64,000 nucleotides of DNA from UMGS1613 sp963616135 (GCA_963616135.1 CAVEJT010000001.1:1-64000); one strand, 5' to 3'; positions 50,787-59,207 are shown, numbered from the stretch's first letter. Program-made: numbers and translations. The notes: generated by a model from the sequence alone, not told the origin.

Positions 50787-51005
50787 ATGGCAGAGTTTTA
50801 TAGAAAAAAGAAAAAAATATGTCAAATGTGTGCTGGAAAAGATGTTGACTACAAAAATGTAGAAGTTATAAAGAAATATGTAAGTGCTGATAAAGGTAAA
50901 ATATTACCAAGAAGAATAACAGGTGCTTGCGCTAAGCATCAAAGACATATAGCTACACAAGTTAAATATGCTAGACATATGGCTTTAATACCATTTGTTA
51001 AATAG
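50787..51005 (+). CDS. rpsR: 30S ribosomal protein S18 (bS18)
   Basis: 72 residues. KKKKICQMCAGKDVDYKNVE, the RITGACAKHQRHIATQVKYA block and the ALIPFV end are typical. The two N-terminal cysteines (CQMC) make it the zinc-binding (C+) type, like L31 and S14 in this window. An intrinsic terminator follows at once. Confidence 0.97.
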   Translation: MAEFYRKKKKICQMCAGKDVDYKNVEVIKKYVSADKGKILPRRITGACAKHQRHIATQVKYARHMALIPFVK

Positions 51006-51030
51006 GATAGAATAAAATTCTATCTTTTAA
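51006..51030 (+). terminator. Terminator of the rpsF operon
   Basis: GATAGAAT, loop AAA, ATTCTATC, then TTTTAATTT. Confidence 0.85.
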
Positions 51031-51031
51031 T

Positions 51032-51059
51032 TTGACAAAAAAATAAAATGTGTTATTAT
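51032..51059 (+). promoter_or_regulatory. Promoter of the sigma-factor gene
   Basis: TTGACA (51032-51037), 16 bp, TATTAT (51054-51059), directly after the rpsR terminator. Confidence 0.7.
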
Positions 51060-51082
51060 ATATTAACTGAAAAGAGGGATTT

Positions 51083-52126
51083 ATGGAAAATATAAATGAA
51101 ATAATAAAATATGCACAAAAAAACAACAATAAAATCACTGATCTTGATTTAATGAATTTTGATATAAAAGAGGATGAATTTGCTAAAGTTATAGATAAAT
51201 TAATTTTGCTGGGTATTACTATAGAAAATGAAGAAGTGGTTGATGTGAATAATGTTAATATGAATCAATATGAAATAGATTCAGTTACAGCACTCATAAA
51301 TGAAATAAAAGCTATCCCAATGTTAACATCGGAACAAACTTTAGATTTATTTAAAGAATTAGAGCAAGGAAATCTAGAAGCAAGAAAAAAAATAATTAAA
51401 GGAAATTTGCGATTAGTTCTTTCAATTGCTACTAAATTAAATTCCAATGTCATAAATAAAAAGTTTGGATTAGGATTGCTTGATTTATTTCAAGAAGGTT
51501 GTATTGGTATGGATCAAGCAATAAAAAAATTTGATATAAATAAAGGTTATCAATTTTCTACATATGCGACTTGGTGGATTAGACAAGCAATGTGTAGAGC
51601 AAATATGAATAAATCTAGAGTTATTAGAATACCTGTATATGAAATGGAAACTATGAATAAATTAAAAAAATATATATCAAGTTATAGGATGAAAACAGGT
51701 GTGATGCCAACGTATAGTCAAATGTCTATAGAATTAGGTGTACCTGAGAAAAAAATCATTCAAATGTTAGTTTCACATGAATATATATTAAGTTTAGAAC
51801 AACCTGTAATGAATGGCGAAAAAGATACAACTGTTGGAGATCTTGTAGCAGACAAATTTGATAAATCCTATGAAATGGTTGAACAAAAAATAGATTATAA
51901 AAAACTATATGATATAATTAGAGAAAAATTAAATCAAAGAGAACAGTATATAATAACACATAGATTTGGATTAGATGGTGATAGAATTTGGTCGCTAGAA
52001 GAATTGGGTTCAGAACTTAATGTTACACGTGAAAGAATTAGACAAATAGAATCAAAGGCATTAAAAAAAATTAAAATGCCTTGTATGGTTGAATTTAGTG
52101 ATGATGAGAAAACTATAAAAAGATAA
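51083..52126 (+). CDS. RNA polymerase sigma-70 family factor (RpoD-like)
   Basis: 347 residues. A region 1.1-like start (ITDLDLMNFDIKEDEFAKVID) is followed by region 1.2 (PMLTSEQTLDLFKELEQGN), region 2 (GLLDLFQEGCIGMDQAIKKF, YQFSTYATWWIRQAMCRA), region 3 and region 4 (SLEELGSELNVTRERIRQIE). It is close to primary sigma factors, but region 2.4 reads NMNKSRVIRIPVYEMETMNK instead of the usual ADQARTIRIPVHMVETINK. It is not in the rpoD context (no dnaG). I take it for an RpoD-like second sigma factor; it could still be the primary one. Confidence 0.8.
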   Translation: MENINEIIKYAQKNNNKITDLDLMNFDIKEDEFAKVIDKLILLGITIENEEVVDVNNVNMNQYEIDSVTALINEIKAIPMLTSEQTLDLFKELEQGNLEARKKIIKGNLRLVLSIATKLNSNVINKKFGLGLLDLFQEGCIGMDQAIKKFDINKGYQFSTYATWWIRQAMCRANMNKSRVIRIPVYEMETMNKLKKYISSYRMKTGVMPTYSQMSIELGVPEKKIIQMLVSHEYILSLEQPVMNGEKDTTVGDLVADKFDKSYEMVEQKIDYKKLYDIIREKLNQREQYIITHRFGLDGDRIWSLEELGSELNVTRERIRQIESKALKKIKMPCMVEFSDDEKTIKR

Positions 52127-52163
52127 TATTTAAATTTTAATTTGAAAATTATCTTTTTATTTA
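52119..52163 (+). terminator. Terminator between convergent genes
   Basis: AAAAAGATAAT and ATTATCTTTTT pair around an AT-rich loop across the end of the sigma gene. The hairpin serves both strands. Confidence 0.7.
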
Positions 52164-52444
52164 TAGTTTGAAAATATGTTATTAATCTCTTTTTTTATAT
52201 TGTTTGCAGAATTCATTAAGTCATTGTCGTTTATGACATGTGAATTATATTCATTAGCAGTTTTATTTCTGTTATTTAATAATTGCTGTTGTGCACTATT
52301 TGTACAAAGCGCTTGACCAACTAACATAAACCAGTTACCAAGTGAGTTTTGTTCTGCAGGTGTTAGATCATCGCAAAGCAATATTCCAATAATAAATGCT
52401 GATGAAGAATATATAGGAGCAGACACACTTGGAACTAATTTCAT
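52157..52444 (-). CDS. Small uncharacterised protein
   Basis: 95 residues. The N-terminal half has a hydrophobic stretch (YSSSAFIIGILLCDDLTPAEQN), then LGNWFMLVGQALCTNSAQQQ and an Asn-rich tail. The DDLTPAEQN-LGNWFMLVGQ pattern looks like small hypothetical proteins I have seen in gut Firmicutes, without known role. It reads against replication into the sigma gene's terminator. A good ribosome-binding site (GGTGATACC) precedes its ATG, which supports it as real. Confidence 0.6.
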   Translation of the reverse strand: MKLVPSVSAPIYSSSAFIIGILLCDDLTPAEQNSLGNWFMLVGQALCTNSAQQQLLNNRNKTANEYNSHVINDNDLMNSANNIKKEINNIFSNYK

Positions 52445-52496
52445 GGTATCACCAATAAATAATATTAAAAAAAATAAAAAAAAGCATAAAAAAGTG

Positions 52497-52525
52497 TTGA
52501 TTTTTTTGAGTAAATCGCGTATAAT
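52497..52525 (+). promoter_or_regulatory. Promoter of the S10-spc operon
   Basis: TTGATT (52497-52502), 17 bp, TATAAT (52520-52525). It is the only clear promoter before the long ribosomal cluster. Confidence 0.8.
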
Positions 52526-52531
52526 CTTGTA

Positions 52532-52658
52532 TGTGTGACGAGCGTGGATGTGTAAGGTTGCTGATACGCCAGGTTAAGTTGTAATAAATTTAAATGGCAA
52601 ATTAGGTTTTTACACGGAGCGAGTCTATACTATGATATAGACGAAGGGAGGATACAAG
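52532..52658 (+). promoter_or_regulatory. Structured leader of the S10 operon
   Basis: A 127-nt untranslated leader. GTGTAA (52550-52555) can pair with TTACAC (52610-52615) to enclose a domain, and GTCTATA / TATAGAC (52623-52642) forms a hairpin just before the GGGAGG site. The leader is notably richer in G and C than other intergenic DNA here, so it is probably a conserved autoregulatory RNA (L4-type control in other bacteria). Confidence 0.55.
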
Positions 52659-52967
52659 ATGTCAAAAACTAAAATCAGAATCAAATTGAAAGCATTTGAA
52701 CATAAAAGTTTAGACAAAGCTTGCGCTAAAATCGTTGAAACAGTTAAGAGAAACGGTGGTACAGTAGTAGGACCAGTTCCACTACCAACCGAAGTTGAAA
52801 AAATCACTATTCTAAGAGCTGTTCATAAATATAAAGATTCGCGTGAACAATTTGAAAGAAGAACACACAAAAGACTTATTGATATCATTGATCCAGCAAA
52901 GGAAACTATTGAAGCTTTAGCTCATTTAGATATTCCAAGTGGTGTTGATATCAAAATAATTAAATAA
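52659..52967 (+). CDS. rpsJ: 30S ribosomal protein S10 (uS10)
   Basis: 102 residues; KIRIKLKAFEHKSLDKACAK, VGPVPLPTEVEKITILR and HKDSREQFERRTHKRLIDI-type text (YKDSREQFERRTHKRLIDI) are diagnostic. Part of the 30S head and, with NusB, of antitermination complexes. First gene of the S10-spc cluster; a leader of 127 nt lies upstream. Confidence 0.97.
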   Translation: MSKTKIRIKLKAFEHKSLDKACAKIVETVKRNGGTVVGPVPLPTEVEKITILRAVHKYKDSREQFERRTHKRLIDIIDPAKETIEALAHLDIPSGVDIKIIK

Positions 52968-52981
52968 TAGGAGGAGAAAAT

Positions 52982-53734
52982 ATGAAAGGAATCTTAGGTC
53001 GTAAAATTGGAATGACTCAAGTGTTTACTGAATCAGGTAAATTAATTCCTGTAACTGTTGTTGAAGTTGAAAAAAATGTTGTAACTCAAATTAAAACAAA
53101 AGAAAACGATGGTTATGAAGCAATTCAATTAGGATTTGGAAATACTAGAGAAAAGTTAGCGACTAAAGCTTCTGCAGGACATTCTGCAAAAGCACAAACT
53201 ACACCTAAGCGCTTCTTTAGAGAAATAAAAGGTGTAGATGTTAATTCATATTCTCTTGGTCAAGAAATAGGTGCTGACTTATTTACTCCAGGAGAAGTTG
53301 TTGATGTAACTGGAACTACTAAAGGAAAAGGGTTCCAAGGAGTTATCAAAAGACATGGACAATCAAGAGGACCTATGGGACATGGTTCACACTATCATAG
53401 AAGACCAGGTTCAATGGGTACAATGAGACCAATGCGTGTTTTCAAAGGTAAAAAACTAGCAGGACATATGGGAACTCTTACAGTAACTATTCAAAATCTT
53501 GAAGTTGTTGCTGTAGACACTGAAAATAATGTAATATTAATAAGTGGTAATATACCAGGACCAAAGAAAGGTTTAGTAATTATCAAGAGTGCTGTTAAAG
53601 CAAATGGAAAAGTAAACGAAATGGAAAACTTAATTTCATATGAAGTTGAAGAACCAGTTGTTGAGGCAGTAACTGAAGCACCAGTGGTTGAAGAAACTGT
53701 TGAACAAACAGAAACTACTAAGGAAGAAAATTAG
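52982..53734 (+). CDS. rplC: 50S ribosomal protein L3 (uL3) with acidic tail
   Basis: 250 residues. MKGILGRKIGMTQVF, GHSAKAQTTPKRFFREIKG, KGKGFQGVIKRHGQSRGPMG and HGSHYHRRPGSMG are conserved and shape the peptidyl-transferase region. About 35 extra residues at the C-terminus (VEEPVVEAVTEAPVVEETVE then QTETTKEEN) are acidic, beyond the usual 209-residue length. No frameshift is seen, so the tail is a true extension. Confidence 0.96.
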   Translation: MKGILGRKIGMTQVFTESGKLIPVTVVEVEKNVVTQIKTKENDGYEAIQLGFGNTREKLATKASAGHSAKAQTTPKRFFREIKGVDVNSYSLGQEIGADLFTPGEVVDVTGTTKGKGFQGVIKRHGQSRGPMGHGSHYHRRPGSMGTMRPMRVFKGKKLAGHMGTLTVTIQNLEVVAVDTENNVILISGNIPGPKKGLVIIKSAVKANGKVNEMENLISYEVEEPVVEAVTEAPVVEETVEQTETTKEEN

Positions 53735-53751
53735 TAGGGAGGATACATAAT

Positions 53752-54375
53752 ATGAGTAAAATAAATGTATTAAATATAAATGGTGAAAAAATAAAAGATA
53801 TTACATTAAGCAAAGAAGTATTTGGTATAGTTCCAAATGATGCAGTATTATATGATGCTATTAAATTAGCACAAAATAATGCTCGTCAAGCAACAAAAGG
53901 TGTTAAAGGACGTTCAGATGTTTCTGGAGGTGGAAGAAAACCTTGGAGACAAAAAGGAACAGGACGTGCTCGTCAAGGTTCAACAAGAGCACCACATTGG
54001 TATCATGGTGGTTGGGCATTTGGTAACCAATCAAGAAACTATGAAGTTAAACAAAATAGAAAAGAAAGAGCTTTAGCACTTAAATCTGCTTTAGCTTACA
54101 AAGTTATTAATAAAGAATTAGTTGTTGTTGATGAATTTAAATTAGAAACAGCTAAAACAAAAGATGTTAAGAACTTATTAAATAATTTTAAAGTTGAAAG
54201 AAACGTATTAATAATTGTTTCAGAATTAAATGATAATTTAATTTTAGCAACTCGTAATTTAAATAATGTATTATTATTACAAGTTGATGAAATCAATGTA
54301 TTAGATTTAGTTTCTGCTAACTTAGTAATAGTAGAAGAATCTGCTATTAAGAAAATAGAGGAGGCTTTAGTATAA
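53752..54375 (+). CDS. rplD: 50S ribosomal protein L4 (uL4)
   Basis: 207 residues. The exit-tunnel loop GRSDVSGGGRKPWRQKGTGR then ARQGSTRAPHWYHGG (about residues 44-78) is intact; changes in it give macrolide resistance elsewhere and none is obvious here. L4 also represses S10 operons in some bacteria. Its stop overlaps the rplW start by one base. Confidence 0.97.
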   Translation: MSKINVLNINGEKIKDITLSKEVFGIVPNDAVLYDAIKLAQNNARQATKGVKGRSDVSGGGRKPWRQKGTGRARQGSTRAPHWYHGGWAFGNQSRNYEVKQNRKERALALKSALAYKVINKELVVVDEFKLETAKTKDVKNLLNNFKVERNVLIIVSELNDNLILATRNLNNVLLLQVDEINVLDLVSANLVIVEESAIKKIEEALV

Positions 54376-54656
54376 TGAATAATTATAGAGAAATTATAAA
54401 AGCTCCGATTATTACTGAAAAGACTGCATCTTTAAGTGAAAATGGAAACGTTATTACTTTCAGTGTAGATCCAAAAGCAAATAAAACACAAATTAAACAA
54501 GCTGTAGAAAAATTATTCAACGTTAAAGTTGAAAGTGTTAATACAATAAATGTTCATCCAAGAAAGAAAAGAGTTGGACGTTATAGTGGATTAACTAATA
54601 GAAAGAAAAAAGCTATAGTTAAATTAAAAGAAGGAAGTTCTATAGAACTAAACTAA
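54375..54656 (+). CDS. rplW: 50S ribosomal protein L23 (uL23)
   Basis: 93 residues. YREIIKAPIITEKTASLSEN, VDPKANKTQIKQAVEKLFNV and KKRVGRYSGLTNRKKKAIVK are typical. L23 lies at the tunnel exit and docks SRP, whose RNA is at 4.4 kb, and trigger factor. One-base overlap with rplD. Confidence 0.97.
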   Translation: MNNYREIIKAPIITEKTASLSENGNVITFSVDPKANKTQIKQAVEKLFNVKVESVNTINVHPRKKRVGRYSGLTNRKKKAIVKLKEGSSIELN

Positions 54657-54674
54657 TCTAAGGGAGGAAATACA

Positions 54675-55505
54675 ATGGCAATCAAAAGTTATAAATCAAC
54701 AACTAATGGTAGACGTGGTATGACTACTTTAGATAATAGTGAATTAACTAAAGTAGCACCAGAGAAATCACTTCTTGTTACATTAAAGAAAAATGGTGGA
54801 CGTAATAATCAAGGTAAAATAACTGTTCGTCATCAAGGCGGAGGAGCTAAGAGAAAGTATCGTATTATAGATTTCAAAAGAACTAAAGATGGAGTAGTTG
54901 GTACTGTTTCATCAATAGAATACGATCCAAATAGATCATCTAATATTGCGTTAATTAAATATGCAGATGGAGAAAAAACTTATATAATTGCTCCAAAAGG
55001 ATTAAAAGTTGGAGATAAAATTGAAAGTGGAGAATCTGCAGATATAAAAGTAGGTAACTGTTTACCACTAGCAAATATACCAGAAGGAACTTTAGTTCAC
55101 TGTGTTGAACTTAAAGCTGGTAAAGGAGCACAAATGGCTCGTTCAGCAGGATCAAGTGTTCAAATACTTGGTTTTGAAGGAAGATATGCATTACTTCGTT
55201 TAACAAGTGGAGAAGTTCGTAAAGTTTTAAGTACTTGCCGCGCTGTTATAGGTGAAGTAGGAAATGAAGATCATGAATTAGTAAATTTAGGTAAAGCTGG
55301 TCGTAAGAGACATATGGGTATTCGCCCAACAGTTCGTGGATCAGTTATGAACCCTAATGATCACCCTCATGGTGGTGGTGAAGGTAGAGCTCCAATCGGA
55401 CATAAAGGACCTCTTACACCTTGGGGTAAACCTGCACTTGGTTATAAAACTCGTAAAGGTAAAAAACAATCAGATGACTTAATAGTACATCGCCGTAAAA
55501 AATAG
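54675..55505 (+). CDS. rplB: 50S ribosomal protein L2 (uL2)
   Basis: 276 residues, normal length. GRNNQGKITVRHQGGGAKRK, the GNEDHELVNLGKAGRKRHMG block and NPNDHPHGGGEGRAPIGHKG (with the functional His) are intact. Needed for subunit joining and peptidyl transfer. Preceded by AGGGAGG. Confidence 0.98.
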   Translation: MAIKSYKSTTNGRRGMTTLDNSELTKVAPEKSLLVTLKKNGGRNNQGKITVRHQGGGAKRKYRIIDFKRTKDGVVGTVSSIEYDPNRSSNIALIKYADGEKTYIIAPKGLKVGDKIESGESADIKVGNCLPLANIPEGTLVHCVELKAGKGAQMARSAGSSVQILGFEGRYALLRLTSGEVRKVLSTCRAVIGEVGNEDHELVNLGKAGRKRHMGIRPTVRGSVMNPNDHPHGGGEGRAPIGHKGPLTPWGKPALGYKTRKGKKQSDDLIVHRRKK

Positions 55506-55521
55506 GAAAGGATGGTAGACA

Positions 55522-55794
55522 ATGGGTAGAAGTTTAAAAAAAGGACCTTTTGCTGATGAAAGTTTAATGGCAAAAGTAAAGAAAGTAAATGAAGCTAGTA
55601 AAAAAGAAGTTATAAAGACTTGGTCACGCCGTTCAACAATATTTCCTGAATTTATAGGTAACACATTCGCTGTTCATAACGGAAAAGAATTTGTTCCAGT
55701 TTATGTTACTGAAGATATGGTAGGACATAAATTAGGAGAATTTGTGGCTACTCGTAAATTTGGTGGTCATGGCGATGACAAAATAAAGAAATAA
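55522..55794 (+). CDS. rpsS: 30S ribosomal protein S19 (uS19)
   Basis: 90 residues. MGRSLKKGPFADESLMAKV, TWSRRSTIFPEFIGNTFAVH and HKLGEFVATRKFGGH are diagnostic. Located in the 30S head near the A-site tRNA. Confidence 0.97.
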   Translation: MGRSLKKGPFADESLMAKVKKVNEASKKEVIKTWSRRSTIFPEFIGNTFAVHNGKEFVPVYVTEDMVGHKLGEFVATRKFGGHGDDKIKK

Positions 55795-55816
55795 AACCTA
55801 GGAAGGAAGGAATATA

Positions 55817-56152
55817 ATGGAAGCAAGAGCAATCGCAAAGGGACTTAGAATCCCTCCACGTAAAGCACGTCTAATAATTGATTTAGTTCGTGGTAAAGAT
55901 GTGGTAGAAGCAGATAGAATTTGTAGAAATTACAATAGTGAAGCTGCTAGATTAACTTTAAAAGTGTTAACTTCAGCTGTAGCAAATGCGGAGAACAACT
56001 TAGGTTTAGATAAAACTAAATTATATGTTAAGGAAGCATATGTTGACGAAGGACAAACATTAAAAAGAATGAATTTTGGTTCTCGTGGACACGTAGATCC
56101 AATTAAAAAGAGAACAAGTCATATTACAATTGTTGTAAGTGAAAAAAACTAA
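55817..56152 (+). CDS. rplV: 50S ribosomal protein L22 (uL22)
   Basis: 111 residues. RIPPRKARLIIDLVRGKDVV, the extended hairpin that reaches the exit tunnel (VDEGQTLKRMNFGSRGHVDP) and KRTSHITIVV are seen. The hairpin tip appears normal. Confidence 0.97.
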   Translation: MEARAIAKGLRIPPRKARLIIDLVRGKDVVEADRICRNYNSEAARLTLKVLTSAVANAENNLGLDKTKLYVKEAYVDEGQTLKRMNFGSRGHVDPIKKRTSHITIVVSEKN

Positions 56153-56170
56153 GGTAAAGGAGGAAAACTT

Positions 56171-56848
56171 GTGGGTCAAAAAGTTAGTCCAGTCGGACTT
56201 AGAATAGGCGTTAACAAATCTTGGCAATCAACTTGGTATGCAGAAGGAAAAGAAAATGCTAAATACCTAAAAAATGATGATAAGATTCGTAAGATGTTAG
56301 AGAAAAAACTAAAAGACGCATCAGTTTCAAGTATTCTTATTGAAAGAGACACTAAGAAGACTAATGTTGTTATAAATACAGCTAAACCTGGAGTAGTTAT
56401 TGGACATGGTGGAGATGAAATAGAAAAAATAAAGAATGAATTAACTAAATTAGTTAATGAAAATATTCAAATCTCTATTAAAGAAGTTAAAAATCCAGAT
56501 TTAGATGCTGCACTAGTTGCAGAAAATATTGCACGCCAAATAGAAGGTCGTGTATCATTTAGAATTGCTCAAAAGAGAGCAATAAGAAATACTATGAAAG
56601 CAGGAGCAAAAGGTATAACAACTTCTGTATCAGGACGTTTAGGAGGAGCTGATATGGCTCGTACTGAAGGTTATACAGAAGGTAGTGTTCCTCGTCATAC
56701 TTTAAGATCTGATATTGATTATGCTTGGAAAGAAGCTAATACAACTTATGGTAAAATAGGTGTTAAAGTATGGATTTGCAAAGGTGAAATACTTCCTGCT
56801 AAAAATAAGGGAGGTAATCAAGATGGCAGTAATTCCAAAAAGAACTAA
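56171..56848 (+). CDS. rpsC: 30S ribosomal protein S3 (uS3)
   Basis: 225 residues from a GTG start at 56171, with AAAGGAGGAAAACTT just before it. MGQKVSPVGLRIGVNKSWQS, the KH loop GVVIGHGGDEIEKIK and SGRLGGADMARTEGYTEGSV are typical. Part of the mRNA entry tunnel. Its last 26 bases overlap the rplP start. Confidence 0.97.
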   Translation: MGQKVSPVGLRIGVNKSWQSTWYAEGKENAKYLKNDDKIRKMLEKKLKDASVSSILIERDTKKTNVVINTAKPGVVIGHGGDEIEKIKNELTKLVNENIQISIKEVKNPDLDAALVAENIARQIEGRVSFRIAQKRAIRNTMKAGAKGITTSVSGRLGGADMARTEGYTEGSVPRHTLRSDIDYAWKEANTTYGKIGVKVWICKGEILPAKNKGGNQDGSNSKKN

Positions 56849-57251
56849 ACATCGTTGCGTACATAGACTTCCTTATGATGGAAAAGCAAAAGGAAATACT
56901 AAATTAAGCTTTGGTGAATATGGTTTAATGGCAATGGAAGGTGCTTGGATTACAGATAGACAAATAGAAGCAGCCAGAGTTGCTATGACTCGTTATATGA
57001 AGCGTGGAGGAAAAGTTTGGATAAACATATTCCCACACTTATCATTAACTAAAAAACCACTTGAAACTCGTCAAGGTAAAGGTAAAGGTTCTCATGATGC
57101 ATGGGTTGCAGTAGTTAAAGAAGGAAAAATTATGTTTGAAATAGGACAAGTAAGTGAAGAAGTTGCTCGTGAAGCATTAAGACTTGCTATGCATAAATTA
57201 CCTATCAAATGTAAATTTGTAAAGAAAGAAAGCGGTGATTCTAATGACTAA
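56823..57251 (+). CDS. rplP: 50S ribosomal protein L16 (uL16)
   Basis: 142 residues. The ATG at 56823 has a perfect GGGAGGTAATCAAG site inside the end of rpsC, so translation is coupled; the longer frame is not used. AKGNTKLSFGEYGLMAMEGA, WITDRQIEAARVAMTRYMKR and GGKVWINIFPHLSLTKKPLE match the family, but the first 20 residues are more divergent than usual (MAVIPKRTKHRCVHRLPYDG rather than MLMPKRVKYRR). Overlaps rpmC by eight bases. Confidence 0.95.
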   Translation: MAVIPKRTKHRCVHRLPYDGKAKGNTKLSFGEYGLMAMEGAWITDRQIEAARVAMTRYMKRGGKVWINIFPHLSLTKKPLETRQGKGKGSHDAWVAVVKEGKIMFEIGQVSEEVAREALRLAMHKLPIKCKFVKKESGDSND

Positions 57252-57438
57252 TAAAGAAATAAGAGAAATGTCTAATGAAGAAATACTTTCAAAAATAGAA
57301 GAATCAAAAGAAGAATTATTTAACTTACGTTTTCAACAAGCTACAGGATCTTTAGAGAAACCTTCAAGAATTAATGAACTAAGAAAATTAGTTGCACGTA
57401 TGAAAACAATCTTACGTGAAAGAGAATTAACTAAATAA
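57244..57438 (+). CDS. rpmC: 50S ribosomal protein L29 (uL29)
   Basis: 64 residues: MTNKEIREMSNEEILSKIEE, LFNLRFQQATGSLEKPSRIN and VARMKTILRERELT form the usual two-helix hairpin. ATG at 57244 lies inside the end of rplP. Sits at the tunnel exit beside L23. Confidence 0.96.
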   Translation: MTNKEIREMSNEEILSKIEESKEELFNLRFQQATGSLEKPSRINELRKLVARMKTILRERELTK

Positions 57439-57449
57439 TAGGAGGAATT

Positions 57450-57710
57450 ATGAAAGAAAAAAGAACTCAAAAGTTAGTTGGAACTGTTGTAAGTGATGTT
57501 AATGATAAAACTATTACAGTTTTAGTTGAAACATACAAAAATGATAAATTATATCATAAAAGAGTTAAATATTCAAAAAAATATACTGCACATGATGAAA
57601 AAAATATAGCTAAAAAAGGAGATAAAGTTCTTATAGCTGAAACAAGACCATTATCAAAAACTAAACATTTCCGTTTAGTAGAAGTTGTAGAAAAAGCAAT
57701 TATATTATAA
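57450..57710 (+). CDS. rpsQ: 30S ribosomal protein S17 (uS17)
   Basis: 86 residues; KLVGTVVSDVNDKTITVLVE, KYTAHDEKNIAKKGDKVLIA and ETRPLSKTKHFRLVEVVEKA are typical of this OB-fold protein. ATAGGAGGAATT precedes the ATG. Confidence 0.97.
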   Translation: MKEKRTQKLVGTVVSDVNDKTITVLVETYKNDKLYHKRVKYSKKYTAHDEKNIAKKGDKVLIAETRPLSKTKHFRLVEVVEKAIIL

Positions 57711-57735
57711 TTGAACGAGTGAAGGAGGATAATAT

Positions 57736-58104
57736 ATGATTCAACAAGAAAGCCGTTTAAAGGTAGCTGACAACTCAGGAGCAAGAGAATTATCTGTAAT
57801 TCGTGTTCTTGGTGGGTCAAAAGTTAAAACTGGTAATATTGGAGATATAGTAGTTGCTACTGTTAAAAAAGCAACACCTAACGGAACTGTTGGAAAAAGT
57901 AAAGTTGTTAAAGCAGTTGTTGTTAGAAGTAAATTTGGTCTAAGAAGAGAAGATGGATCATACATCAAATTTGATGATAACGCAGCAGTTATAATCAAAG
58001 ATGATAAGAGTCCAGTTGGAACTCGTGTATTTGGACCAGTAGCACGTGAATTGCGTGAATTAGGATTTAGTAAGATTATATCACTTGCTAAAGAAGTGTT
58101 ATAG
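57736..58104 (+). CDS. rplN: 50S ribosomal protein L14 (uL14)
   Basis: 122 residues, the standard length. MIQQESRLKVADNSGARELS, SKFGLRREDGSYIKFDDNAA and GTRVFGPVARELRELGFSKI are diagnostic. First gene after the S10 part; no promoter break is visible, so S10 and spc genes form one unit. Confidence 0.98.
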   Translation: MIQQESRLKVADNSGARELSVIRVLGGSKVKTGNIGDIVVATVKKATPNGTVGKSKVVKAVVVRSKFGLRREDGSYIKFDDNAAVIIKDDKSPVGTRVFGPVARELRELGFSKIISLAKEVL

Positions 58105-58122
58105 AGTTTGGAGGCAGAAAAC

Positions 58123-58431
58123 ATGAACTTTAAAACTGGAGATAAAGTAATTGTCATTTCTGGTAAGGACAAAGGTAAAGAAGGAAAAATTACTCACGTA
58201 TTACGTGCAGAGAACAGAGTAGTTGTAGAAGGTGTTAATATTGTAAAAAAACATCTAAAAGGAAATGGTCAAACTGCTGGTTCTATTACAGAAGTAGAAG
58301 CACCTATTCATGCTTCTAATGTAATGATAAAAGATCCTAAAACTAATAAACCTACTAGAATAGGACATAGTGTAAATAAAGACGGTAAGAAAATTAGAGT
58401 AACAAAAAAATCTAATTCAAGTCTTGATTAA
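58123..58431 (+). CDS. rplX: 50S ribosomal protein L24 (uL24)
   Basis: 102 residues. The KOW motif is GDKVIVISGKDKGKEGKITH (about residues 6-25), followed by VVVEGVNIVKKHLKGNG. The ATG at 58123 follows TTTGGAGGCAGAAAAC. An assembly initiator of the 50S subunit. Confidence 0.97.
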   Translation: MNFKTGDKVIVISGKDKGKEGKITHVLRAENRVVVEGVNIVKKHLKGNGQTAGSITEVEAPIHASNVMIKDPKTNKPTRIGHSVNKDGKKIRVTKKSNSSLD

Positions 58432-58448
58432 TTGGAAGGAGGGTATAT

Positions 58449-58988
58449 ATGAACCGCCTAAAAGAAATGTATGATAAGACAATCGTATCCGATTTAATGA
58501 GTAAACATAATTATAAAAATATTATGGAAGTACCTAAATTAGAAAAAATTGTAGTTAATATTGGTTGTGGAGATGCTACTACTAATTCTAAATTATTAGA
58601 AGGAGCAATGAGAGACTTAGAGATTATTACAGGTCAAAAACCAGTTGCTACAAAAGCTAAAAAATCAATAGCAGGATTTAAAATAAGAGAAGGTCAAGCT
58701 ATTGGATGTAAAGTTACTTTACGTGGGGAAAATATGTATAACTTCTTAGATAAATTAATTAGTATTACATTACCTCGTGTAAGAGATTTTAGAGGTATAT
58801 CTAATAAAGCATTTGATGGTAGAGGAAACTATACATTGGGATTAACTGAACAATTAATATTCCCAGAAATCGAATATGATGATGTTGTTAAAGTACGTGG
58901 TATGGATATAGTTTTTGTAACAAGTGCAAAAACTAATGCTGAAGCGTTAGATCTCTTAAAAGGTTTCGGAATGCCATTTAAGAAATAA
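58449..58988 (+). CDS. rplE: 50S ribosomal protein L5 (uL5)
   Basis: 179 residues; EVPKLEKIVVNIGCGDATTN, TGQKPVATKAKKSIAGFKIR and RDFRGISNKAFDGRGNYTLG are diagnostic. Binds 5S rRNA in the central protuberance. Confidence 0.98.
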   Translation: MNRLKEMYDKTIVSDLMSKHNYKNIMEVPKLEKIVVNIGCGDATTNSKLLEGAMRDLEIITGQKPVATKAKKSIAGFKIREGQAIGCKVTLRGENMYNFLDKLISITLPRVRDFRGISNKAFDGRGNYTLGLTEQLIFPEIEYDDVVKVRGMDIVFVTSAKTNAEALDLLKGFGMPFKK

Positions 58989-59005
58989 TTACTTAGGAGG
59001 AAAAT

Positions 59006-59191
59006 ATGGCTAAGAAAAGTATGAAAATTAAAGCTAGTCGCGAACCTAAATTTGAAGTACGTAGATATACTCGTTGCAGTCGTTGTGGAAGACCACATGC
59101 TGTACTTAAAAAATACGGAATTTGTAGAATTTGTTTCCGTGAGTTAGCTTATAAAGGACAAATACCAGGAATGAAGAAATCAAGCTGGTAA
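59006..59191 (+). CDS. rpsN: 30S ribosomal protein S14 type Z (uS14)
   Basis: 61 residues, the short zinc-binding form: CSRC (about residues 23-26) and CRIC (39-42) complete the ribbon, and FRELAYKGQIPGMKKSSW is the usual end. Together with zinc-type L31 and S18, it shows that zinc-dependent ribosomal paralogues are used here; the zinc-free form is not in the window. Confidence 0.97.
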   Translation: MAKKSMKIKASREPKFEVRRYTRCSRCGRPHAVLKKYGICRICFRELAYKGQIPGMKKSSW

Positions 59192-59207
59192 AAAGAAGGA
59201 GGATATT

